A DNA stretch of 27,089 bases from Phaeoceros laevis (lineage: Eukaryota > Anthocerotophyta > Anthocerotopsida > Notothyladales): assembly GCA_049999765.1 (NCBI GenBank), contig JBNGIQ010006030.1, positions 1-27,089 of the forward strand, given 5' to 3'. Of this stretch, positions 9,519 to 17,753 are shown in pieces. The notes beneath the pieces were generated by a model. The model saw only the letters and a list, made by a program, of their open reading frames with translations, ran no database searches and had not been told where the DNA came from. Within the stretch, counting starts at the first letter, position 1, and every line of letters starts with the position of its first letter. The position numbers and the translations under genes are program-made.

Positions 9519-10217
9519 ATGGCACCAGTCTGGGCCCTCCTACTAGTGTTGGTTGCCCGCGCAGCAGCCAGGACACAAAATGAGCAGCCGCTGGCTTCAA
9601 ATTCAACAGGAAAACCTACCAGCAGCTGGGTCAATTTCCACGGCCTTAGCGCAGTGGAGCGGGACTTGCTCTTCCCTGTGGTGCTCAGCGGGAGCATGCC
9701 CAACGACTACTACCACGGGTCGGACTTCCAAGGCGCGTGGCTGGAAGGGAAGCAGGGGGCCAGCCGGCAGAGGACCTCCTACGCCGCGCTCAGCCGCACT
9801 CTGCCTGCGGAACCTTACTGGGACCAGCGCGTCCGGCTCAAGGCACTTGTCTCTGTGAGGGGAGTAGGCGGTGGCGCCTTCGCAGCCCTGTTCCTGCGGG
9901 TGATCGGTGGCGGCCGTGGCCCAACTCTCGTCTTCGACAACATGAACGGCAGGCGGATCACGGGCTGGCAAGCCAAGGAGGACTGGTGGTCGGTGGTGGT
10001 GGACGTGCCGGGGCCGGGTCCTCCTGGGGAAGTAGAGGGTGATGCCTGCCCTGTGGAGGACTTCGTGCCTGCATTCATCCAGTTCGGGTTCCTGCTCTGT
10101 GCTGGCCGCGGCCATGTAATGGTGCAGCAGACCTCGTTGTATGTTATGCCTAGAGATGTGGTCCGCGTCACCGGCGGACCGCCACCTTGGCAGGCTCCTG
10201 GGCCTGACTTGTTGTAG
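9519..10217 (+). CDS. Secreted beta-sandwich-like protein, paralogue 3 (diverged)
   Basis: The ATG at 9519 (CTCCATGGC) gives 232 residues. Residues 1-18 form a signal peptide (APVWALLLVLVARAAA), and Asn28-Ser29-Thr30 is a possible N-glycosylation site. The family core is present: SYAALSRTLPAEPYW (87-101), QRVRLKALV (103-111), FAALFLRV (121-128), VFDNMNGRRI (138-147), VVVDVPGPG (159-167), ACPVED (176-181), FGFLLCAGRG (189-198), tail VTGGPPPW...PGPDLL. The conserved Cys pair is Cys177 and Cys194. It differs from the other two by a longer acidic loop before Cys177 and by VQQTS in place of FGQAT, so it is the most diverged copy. It is inverted relative to them and also intronless, and an AATAAA lies 17 nt after the stop. 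Function unknown. Confidence 0.82.
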   Translation: MAPVWALLLVLVARAAARTQNEQPLASNSTGKPTSSWVNFHGLSAVERDLLFPVVLSGSMPNDYYHGSDFQGAWLEGKQGASRQRTSYAALSRTLPAEPYWDQRVRLKALVSVRGVGGGAFAALFLRVIGGGRGPTLVFDNMNGRRITGWQAKEDWWSVVVDVPGPGPPGEVEGDACPVEDFVPAFIQFGFLLCAGRGHVMVQQTSLYVMPRDVVRVTGGPPPWQAPGPDLL

Positions 10218-10233
10218 CCTACATATGTAGAGT

Positions 10234-10239
10234 AATAAA
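10234..10239 (+). terminator. Polyadenylation signal AATAAA of paralogue 3
   Basis: A canonical AATAAA begins 17 nt downstream of the TAG stop, in the gene's orientation, followed by a T-rich stretch (GCTTTTGC). Confidence 0.6.
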
Positions 10240-10390
10240 GAGGAGCTTTTGCAGAAGAAAGTGTGCAGTTGAGGTGCACCTAGTTACAGTTGTCAAGGAA
10301 TTCATTCCTTCGTTCCTTGAAGGAAAGCAAGGGAAAGTGAGCTATGTTATGTATCCATCTGCAAGTGTGGCTTTCAGTACATGTTTTAGA

Positions 10391-11205
10391 TGCTGTATAC
10401 ATTTGTGAAAAGCCCACAGGCTGCAGAAACGGTGGAGGATTCTCTAGGGGATTGTGATATCCTTCTATGTTCCCTTTTGTCTTTGGATTTGTGGACAACA
10501 ATTCATTGCCGATATATGCCTCCTTGTAATACACGTTGGTGGCAATATACAATTAGGGAAGAACACACCGCTGGGAAACCGTGACGGGAGTCCTATTCTG
10601 CAATTGACATAAAAGGGCTCCCAAGGCCTCATGATCATCAGCTACAGCTCAGCAAATTGTAGTTGCTGTCCTCAGTGAGGATCAGAATATATGGTAGGCA
10701 ATCTCTGGACTGTGATCTTCACATAGTTAGTGATCTCTGGACTGATGAGATTTAATTTACACCTCCCGAGCTTTTCTCCTATCCACCGAGCTTTTCTCTA
10801 ATGCCGTCATTGCCATGTAGAAAAACCATGTAGAATTTTTTTCATAGCCTCCAGCAAGATGCGACGTGGGGCTATTGCTTTGAGCATTCACATGCTTACT
10901 CATCTCAAAAATCATCTCAAAAACCATCTGGTAGTTGCCTAACCATGTGAAGATCACACTCCAAAGATTACTAAGGTTGGGTCATGTATCCAGGTTCTTC
11001 AAGATATCGATGCAAAGGGAAATAATATATCCGTCCCAAGCTGCTGCAGGCGGAGTGTGGTTACATCTTGTGAGCAGATGCTCTATACATTTGTAAAAGC
11101 CCCCACAAATTGCATATAGTATGCCAGATCTAGATACACTGACTGAGGCTCTATAGGATTTTGATATCCTTGTATGTACCTTCTTGTCTTGCATTACGTG
11201 GACAA
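10391..11205. repeat. Direct repeats enclosing a foldback element
   Basis: 10391-10500 and 11080-11205 are diverged direct repeats (GCT.TATACATTTGT.AAAAGCCC, GAT.TTGATATCCTT.TATGT, GTGGACAAC). Between them, 10698-10727 is inverted at 10939-10968 (ATCTCTGGACTGTGATCTTC against ATCTTTGGAGTGTGATCTTC), about 26 of 30 bases matching. This is consistent with a segmental duplication plus a small foldback element. No gene is seen here. Confidence 0.6.
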
Positions 11206-11926
11206 CACTTGGATTGTTAATATTCTTGCTTGTTCTAATAGCATTCTAGTACCCATTCCCACAAAGTCTTCGGTTTGCAATTAGTACCTCTATGCTGCTG
11301 CACCAGTGCTTGCAAAAAATTTGTGAAACCCGTCCTTAATCGGGCCTGGAGGCTAACCGAACTGCGATTAACTGGTACTTGAAGGGGATGAGTCTTGTTT
11401 CCCAGAGCTTATGTCGGACTTGTATGTGTAGGGTCTCTCTAGACAAGGTTGTTGGGTTTCCCACAGCTCTGTAGGTATATAGACTACCAACGTTCTGGAA
11501 TTTCTAGAACCCAGAGCAACTAGGCATTCTAGTTCTATCAACAATGTGTTGTGTGGTTATCCAATGAGAAGAATTTGCAATTGCTTGCGGCCCAGAGGAT
11601 CTTCTCTGTCTCTGCCTGCAAAGTAAACGACAACAAGCAGGCTTGATTGAGGGATTGAGGATAAGATGCCCTGGCACGCCTCAAGAGTGGCTTTTCAAGA
11701 GTGGCTTTTGATGGCAAAACTGTCTCGAGGCCCTTGCGGGTCAGAGTATCTCCAGTTTTTTTAGTGTGAGGTGGTTCACAATCTTTAGCACTACATAAGC
11801 AGCGGAGCACTGGTTGCTCTTCATCCATATCACAATCTTAGCTTCCCGCAAGCATCAAAATCTTGACACCTCGCATCGCAATTGGCCCTGCCTGCCTCCG
11901 GCTCTGTCGTTCTTCAACACACCATC
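11206..11926. other. Upstream region of the oxygenase gene
   Basis: The expected promoter and 5' UTR of the oxygenase that starts at 11927. TATATAG at about 11476 is a weak TATA candidate. A minus-strand ORF at 11538-11828 has no recognisable domain. Confidence 0.4.
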
Positions 11927-13978
11927 ATGGGCCTTCCTGCTGATGCCCAGCCAGCTTCCGGGCTGCAGTCGCCCAGCGAGAACTCGAAGCTGGCAGATGA
12001 GATGAGTTTGAAAGGCTTGCCAAATGACTCGGATGCGGTCGAAGTGGCCATCGGAAAGCAGCTCAACGCCGTGTTTCTGAGCAGCAAGTTGCGGGAGGAA
12101 GGCAGCCAGGCTTCCCTGCCCAAGGAGTTCCTGTGCAGCGAGAAGCAGGCTCCGGTGCTTGCTTACGACGACTTCTCTGGGCTCGAAATTCCCGTCATCG
12201 ATCTGTCGAATGTCGTGTCGAGTGGCTCGTCAGATGCCGCAGAGAAGGACGTGGTTGAGAAAATCGCAACGGCTTGCAAACAATGGGGATTCTTCCAGGT
12301 GAGTCAAATTTGGCAACTCTTGGAACCCTGGACATGGATTCTGAAGTAGGTTGCTGATCATGAACATTCTTGAAGCATACTCATGAATGAATGCGTGCGT
12401 GCACGCATTGCCAAATGGCATGGCATGCGCAGGTTGTGAACCATGGAGTCCCTGTGGATGCTGTGAGGAAAGCGGAAGAGCAAGCCAAGAAGCTCTTCTC
12501 GGAGTCGTTCGAGACCAAAATTCAGGCCGAGAAGAGCGCCATGTCTGGCTACTTCAACAGCACCTACAAGATGGTGGCCAACGCCTCCAGCCTGCCATGG
12601 ACCGAAGGATTCCAGCTCTCGGGACCCCCCAACATGGACGAGGAAATCGACGTCCTCAAGAGGATCTGGCCCGAAACTGAGGTTGAAACCTTCAGGTAGT
12701 ACCCTTCAGGACCAAAAATTGTTCACCTCAGCCTTGTCAATCGTCGCAACCTGACTGTAATCATAGTCGATCGCTGTTCAAGTAGGTAGAGATCGAGGAT
12801 CAATGGACTGTCCTCTACAAATGACTGGCGCTTGACAATGTGATCAACTGGATTGCAGGCAAAGCATGAAAGAGTACCACTCTCAGGTGCAGGAGCTGGG
12901 GCTGCGGATCCTGGGCTGGATCGCGCAGGGCCTGGGATCCACCATGGCCGACGTAATGGGCACCTTCTGCTCCGCCAAGACGGACGCCTTCATGCGGATC
13001 AATCACTACCCGCCATGCCCGGAACCGTCCAAGGTCCTGGGCCTGGCGCCGCACAGCGACTCCGCCACGCTCACCATCCTCAACCAGGGCGACGTGAGCG
13101 GGCTGCAGCTGCTCAAGAAGGGGCAGTGGGTGTCGGTGCGGCCCATCCCCAACGCCTTCTCCATCAACATCGGCGAGATGGCGCAGGTGATGAGCAACGG
13201 AATCTACAAGAGCGTGCTCCACCGCGCGGTGGTGAACCCGGTGCGCGACAGGTACTCCATGGCCACCTTCATCCTGCCTCCCAAGGACAAGCTCATCACA
13301 CCGCTGGCCAGCGCCATCGTCACGCAGGGACGCAAGGCGTACTACGACTTCACCTGGGCTGATTTCGTGGCCAAGAGGGCCCAGGCCAAGACGTCGCCCC
13401 AGGTGTCGTCGGAGAAGCCGCCTTCGGGCGAGGCGCTAAAGAAATACACGCTGTGGGTGGACGGAAAGGTTCCGCAGGAGGTGCCTGAGCAGGGTGAGAG
13501 GGACGAAGCTGCTGCGCTTAAGAAATTCACGTTGTGGGTGGACGGCAAGATCCCGCAAGAGGTCCCTGCTGAGGAACCTGAAGCTTCTGACCTGAAGAAG
13601 TTCACCTTATGGGTGGACGGCAAGATTCCACAAGAGATCCCTGATCATGAGGAAGCCGAAGCTTCTGACCTGAAGAAATTCACCTTGTGGGTAGACGGCA
13701 AAATTCCACAAGAGATCTCTGATCATGAGGATTCTGAAGAGTCAGACCTTAAGAAGTTCACCTTGTGGGTGGACGGCAAAATCCCACAAGAGATCCCTGA
13801 TCATGAGGAATCAGAAGAGTCCGATCTGAAGAAGTTCACCTTGTGGGTGGACGGCAAAATTCCACAAGAGATCCCTGATCATGAGGATTCTGAAGAGTCC
13901 GACCTGAAGAAGTTCACTTTGTGGGTGGACGGCAAAATCCCTCAAGAGATCCCTGAAGAAACTGAAGAGTCGACCTGA
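11927..13978 (+). CDS. 2-oxoglutarate/Fe(II) dioxygenase with seven C-terminal repeats (3 exons)
   Basis: Exons are 11927-12298, 12433-12695 and 12859-13978; introns are 134 bp (GTGAGT...CAG, phase 0) and 163 bp (GTAGTA...TTGCAG, phase 2). Joined, they encode 584 residues. The N-terminal DIOX_N domain starts near IPVIDLSN and includes WGFFQVVNHGV across junction 1. The 2OG-FeII domain has the iron ligands His277, Asp279 (APHSDSATLT) and His333 (VLHRAVVNP), and the 2-oxoglutarate-binding Arg343 and Ser345 (RDRYSMA). The domain is complete and should be catalytically competent. It belongs to the plant DOXC group that includes flavonoid and hormone oxidases; the substrate is not readable. Family members usually end near residue 350-400. 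Here the last 180 residues (404-584) are seven copies of a 25-27-residue unit, LKKFTLWVDGKIPQE plus an acidic linker. No organelle or secretion signal is obvious. Confidence 0.92.
13436..13975 (+). repeat. Seven-copy in-frame coding repeat, 75-81 bp period
   Basis: Units start (Leu codon) at 13436, 13517, 13592, 13670, 13748, 13826 and 13904, so spacings are 81, 75, 78, 78, 78 and 78 bp, all multiples of three. The protein unit is LKK(F/Y)TLWVDGK(I/V)PQE(I/V), then a variable acidic linker (such as PDHEESEESD). Differences in the conserved 16 residues are nearly all synonymous (AAG/AAA, CTG/CTT/CTA, GGC/GGA, ATT/ATC, CCA/CCG/CCT), which argues for selection on the peptide. Repeats 3-6 are most alike, suggesting recent expansion there. 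Confidence 0.95.
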
Positions 13979-14975
13979 AATTCTCCTTGTTGGTGCGCAG
14001 AAAATCCCAAGAGGCCGACCAGTAGTCAGATCAGCTAGCTGCAGCCATGAGTTGAGTAGAGTGTAGCAGCAAGTCCCACAAATTTGTGGTATGTACTCCA
14101 CATGAGTGATTGTATATATACGAAACTTCGATTGCAAGCTCGTCGAGGCCGTGCATGGAGACTACAAGGGCACCTTCTTCCTTCAGCTACCATCCCACAT
14201 GCCTGAATAACGGGTACAAAGGTTGTGTCATTTTGGCTAACATGTTTCTGTTAACACGGCCATACTGATGGACGCAGCCTCTTCTAAGCTTGTCCCTGCC
14301 CGATGTATACATGCCACCAGTTTTGCACTCCGTACCACCAATTGCAAGTTGGGGCAACTCTTGCAAGTTGGGGCAACTCTTGCAAGCTGGGGCAACTCTT
14401 GCAAGTTGGGGCAACTCTTGCAAGTTGGAGCAACTCTTGCAAGTTGGGGCAACTCTTGTATGTCCAACCAGGTGTTCCCGCGCAGTGGTTGATGGAAGCC
14501 TGTGACTAGGGTGGGGCGAGTTGCTGCAACGGCTGCAGGCGGCTCTAGTGGGCATGGCGGTCTGCTGATACGCATTATACGCAGGTGCAGGTACCCATTT
14601 GCAATTTGGCTAATCAAAGTCTTGAAGAGGGGACAACCTTTCTCCCAAGCACATTCACCAAATGCCGCAGATGCTCCGAGCCAGCACTCCGAGCCAGCAC
14701 TCCGCAGGTCCCGCTGCCGGCGGCATGCACCCTGGAGCAGGCATGCCCCATGCCGCGACAGCACAAAACAGCAGCATCGTCCGCTCCCATGGATCCGGAA
14801 ACAGGCCTACCTCCAACTTTGCCTTTGCCCTTGCGACAGTATGAAGTCCTCGAGAAGGTCTTGGAAAGTCACACTGTCAACCATTTTGAAGGGCAACCCT
14901 GAGTAACCACTGCCTATTGAGAGACCAAAGCAGGCAGGTGGTGGAACTCTTTCAGTTGGCAATTTCTTTTCTCGC
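13979..14975. other. Intergenic between the oxygenase and the PPR gene
   Basis: Holds the oxygenase 3' UTR, a 19-bp minisatellite (14342-14455), a 13-bp duplication CTCCGAGCCAGCA near 14676-14701, and the 3' flank of the convergent PPR gene. ORFs across the minisatellite come from its period being open in all frames. No gene recognised. Confidence 0.55.
14342..14455. repeat. 19-bp minisatellite, six copies
   Basis: Six head-to-tail copies of TTGCAAGTTGGGGCAACTC begin at 14342, 14361, 14380, 14399, 14418 and 14437, with two single-base variants (AAGCTGG, TTGGAGC). Joined units contain near-palindromes (CAACTCTTGCAAGTTG), so each junction could fold into a hairpin. No spacers are present, so this is not a CRISPR array. 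Confidence 0.95.
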
Positions 14976-17573
14976 TCAATCTCGACCCCTACAGCTACAG
15001 GACCCTGCCTCGAATCGATGCACACGGTGTGCGTCCCGTACAACGATGTCCCTCTTTTCTACCCTTGACATAATCTCGGTGGAAGAGTGGCAGTCCCTGC
15101 ACATCCGCAGGTTTTTGGTTACCAGCAAAGGCGTGCCATCAGGAGTGTTAACGAGACCAAACGCCAGAGCTAGTTTCTCAGCATGCCCACACAGTTCATC
15201 TTCCTTCTCCTTTTCAGACACTGGCTTCAACACCAGCTTGGTGTGTGGGACATGGTTCCCCTCCTCCTTCAAACGTTCATATGTGTTCCGAACCTTGCAT
15301 GAAAGGTCACCCCTTTCTTCCCCCACAACAAATGTATGCACTTGCTTGTTCACCTCAATGCCCGCCACTGCAGGTTTCTTCTTAGCTCCTGCCAACTTTC
15401 TCAACCTTTCGATTCTATCTACATCCGTCCACCTATCTGCATCCGCGTACATATTGGCCATGAGCACATATGCACCGGCATACTGAGGATCCAGCTCAAC
15501 AAGACTCTCAAAACATCGTGTTGCCCGCTCAATATCCCCATGACTCTTGCAGGCATTCAGCAATGACATCAACCCAACAGTGTCGTTTGCGCACCCAGCT
15601 GATTTCAGCGCCATCTCCGCCTCACCAAGATCGCCTGCCCGCCCAAGAAGATCAACCAAGCATACATAATGCTCACTTGTCGGGTTGAAGCCATGTTTTT
15701 TCACCATGGCATCAAAATACTGTTGACCCTTACTAACCAGCCCCGCCTGACTGCATGCTACAAGTAGGCAAGTAAATGTAGTGTCATTAGGCTGAACACC
15801 AGCCAGCATCATCTCTTCAAAACAGGCTGTAGCCTTGTAACCTTCATTGTTTGTACCATACCCATTTATCATGGCAGTCCATGTTACCACATTCCTTGTG
15901 GGCAGACTGTCAAATACTTTGCGTGCATCTTCCAACTGGCCACATTTTGCATACATATTTACGAGGCAATTGCCTAGTACTGTGTCACCTTCAAGCAGTT
16001 CTCTTTCCACAATCCTTGCATGCAGCTGCCTGCCCTGTTGTAGTGCACCAGCACTTGTACAAGCCTTCAGGAGGCAAGCAAACGTACCACTGTCTGCTAA
16101 AGTCAGGCCTTCCTGCTCCATCCTTGCATACAGTGCGAGAGCCTGGGGACCGAGCTCATACTCAGCATACCCATTAATCATGGCATTCCATGTTACCGCA
16201 TCCCTTGTGGGCAGACTGTCAAACACTTTGCGAGCATCTTCCAACTGGCCACATTTTGCATACATATTTACGAGACAAGTGCCCAGTACTACGTCACCTT
16301 CAAGCAGTTGTCTTTTTACGATCCCTGAATGCAGCTGCCTGCCCTGCTGTAGAGCACCAGCATTTGCACAAGCTTTCAGGAGGCAAACATACGTAACACG
16401 GTCTGCTAAAATCAGGCCCTCCTGCTCCATCCTTGCATACAATGTAAGCGCCTGGGGACCGAGCCCGTGCTCAGCATACCCATTTATCATAACGTTCCAT
16501 GTTACCGCATCCCTTGTGGCCAGACTGTCAAAAAGCTTGCGTGCATCTTCCAACTGGCCACACTTCGCATACCCAGCAATCATGGCATTCCATGTCACTA
16601 CATTCCTGGTGGCCATACTGTCAAAAACCTTGCGTGCGTCCTCTAATTCCCCACATTTTGCATACATGTCCACCAGGCAGGTGCAAACAAAAGAGTTAGG
16701 CTGAATGCCACTCTCCAACACATCAGCGTGCACCTGCCTGCCAGATTGCACATCTTCCGCTCTTGCACAAGCTTGCAGGGCAGCGACAAAAATGTGACTA
16801 TTTGCCTCCAAACCTGAGCTGCGCATTTCATTGTACAGTTGAATGGCCTGACTAGGTTTCCCATGTGTAGCCTGTGCAGAGATAATGGAAAACCACATGT
16901 GAACTGATGGTTTGGCCACCCTTGAGAACACCTGCATTGCTTCCTGCAACCGGCCTTGACGTGCATACATGCGCAAGAGATGGTTGCACAAAAATGCATT
17001 CGATTCGTACCCAAGCTTGACAGTAAGATCATCAAGTCGACGCCCCATCACCAGATTTTTTTCAGCCCCGCATCTCAGGATGACTCTGTACAGCAAAGAG
17101 GTGGACACACGAGATTGTGTCTCCGCCAAGACGGTCAAGGCGTCAACTGCTCGACTTAGCTGCCCATTCTCACACAGTTGTTCGATTACAGCCTGAGCCA
17201 TTCCGTTCCCTTGGCACTCTGGCACCGTCGTAGCGGCAGCATTATGGTGCAACGAGGGGTTGGATGTAGGCTGAGCAGACCGTCCAACCCGCTTTTCCAA
17301 GACAGCCAGCTGCAAATCCACCCAGTCAGGCTTGAAGAAGTTGTTCAGCCATAGGGGCTCCTCGGACTCCTTGTGCCTGAAGTCGGGAGAGTGGGCGCTC
17401 GTCTTGTTTGTCCTGCAGTCCCACCACAATGTGGGGTCCAAGAAATACTGCCTCCACAACAACTCTTGCCGCTCTACTGCAGTGCTATTGCCCGGTATGC
17501 CTAGTTTGGCTGCTGGATTCACTGTGGCTGCTGTGTGAATCCATTGCCTCAGAGGCACGCTGCAGTTCCTCAT
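14976..17573 (-). CDS. PDF-motif PPR-DYW protein, probable organelle RNA editing factor
   Basis: 865 residues from the ATG at 17573, the first ATG in this frame. Order: short basic/Ser-Thr-rich N-terminus (possible organelle presequence); PDF motif (residues 37-94) with LLWRQYF, LWWDCR, SPDFRHK, PLWLNNFF and DWV; PPR tract of PLS type (about 130-670), including near-identical units with MYAKCGQLEDARKVFDSL and RDAVTWN.MINGYAE; E1/E2-like region; DYW domain to the C-terminus. In the DYW domain, HAE (797-799) and CRDC (825-828) supply the deaminase zinc and catalytic residues; His849, His852, Cys859 and Cys861 fit the second zinc site. Two features depart from the usual form: KPAVA (733-737) replaces PG(S/C)SW in the PG box, and the chain ends GRD, not DYW. 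This resembles the DYW:KP class tied to U-to-C editing. Single exon as usual for PPR genes. The 5' end is uncertain because the paralogue at 26692 starts in another frame. Confidence 0.92.
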   Translation of the reverse strand: MRNCSVPLRQWIHTAATVNPAAKLGIPGNSTAVERQELLWRQYFLDPTLWWDCRTNKTSAHSPDFRHKESEEPLWLNNFFKPDWVDLQLAVLEKRVGRSAQPTSNPSLHHNAAATTVPECQGNGMAQAVIEQLCENGQLSRAVDALTVLAETQSRVSTSLLYRVILRCGAEKNLVMGRRLDDLTVKLGYESNAFLCNHLLRMYARQGRLQEAMQVFSRVAKPSVHMWFSIISAQATHGKPSQAIQLYNEMRSSGLEANSHIFVAALQACARAEDVQSGRQVHADVLESGIQPNSFVCTCLVDMYAKCGELEDARKVFDSMATRNVVTWNAMIAGYAKCGQLEDARKLFDSLATRDAVTWNVMINGYAEHGLGPQALTLYARMEQEGLILADRVTYVCLLKACANAGALQQGRQLHSGIVKRQLLEGDVVLGTCLVNMYAKCGQLEDARKVFDSLPTRDAVTWNAMINGYAEYELGPQALALYARMEQEGLTLADSGTFACLLKACTSAGALQQGRQLHARIVERELLEGDTVLGNCLVNMYAKCGQLEDARKVFDSLPTRNVVTWTAMINGYGTNNEGYKATACFEEMMLAGVQPNDTTFTCLLVACSQAGLVSKGQQYFDAMVKKHGFNPTSEHYVCLVDLLGRAGDLGEAEMALKSAGCANDTVGLMSLLNACKSHGDIERATRCFESLVELDPQYAGAYVLMANMYADADRWTDVDRIERLRKLAGAKKKPAVAGIEVNKQVHTFVVGEERGDLSCKVRNTYERLKEEGNHVPHTKLVLKPVSEKEKEDELCGHAEKLALAFGLVNTPDGTPLLVTKNLRMCRDCHSSTEIMSRVEKRDIVVRDAHRVHRFEAGSCSCRGRD

Positions 17574-17575
17574 TG

Positions 17576-17734
17576 TTGTCCTGCCCCCCAGCTGTTGGCG
17601 TCCAAAACCGCTGATGTTGCATCCCGTTGGTGGTGCGCAATTGCAGGGTTTTTCAGCAGTAGCAGTCCAGCGGGCATGGCCACCAGCTGTTCGGCATCCA
17701 AGACTGTTGATGTCGCTTCGCGTTCGTGGTGCGC
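17576..17734 (-). repeat. 96-bp-period duplication at the PPR gene 5' end
   Basis: On the minus strand, blocks of about 63 nt at 17672-17734 and 17576-17638 match (GCGCACCACGAACGCGAAGC against GCGCACCACCAACGGGATGC, then GACATCAACAGT/AACATCAGCGGT). Both also match the start of the paralogue at 26692 onward. In the paralogue's frame, an ATG at 17739 gives MARTTNAKRHQQSWMP before a stop after 28 codons, so the ancestral start may have been displaced and the frame reset to 17573. Confidence 0.7.
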
Positions 17735-17753
17735 GCCATTGTATGTGCAGCAA

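Noticed and set aside
14342-14455. Possible CRISPR array
   Set aside because: The units are directly adjacent with no spacers, and the genome is eukaryotic. It is a minisatellite.
14268-14555. Overlapping ORFs reading (A)SWGNSCKLGQLLQVGATL and similar
   Set aside because: They come from the 19-bp minisatellite, which is open in every frame. They do not look like genes.
15847-16704. 285-codon plus-strand ORF inside the PPR gene
   Set aside because: Antisense shadow of PPR repeats; its own repetition mirrors the PPR blocks.
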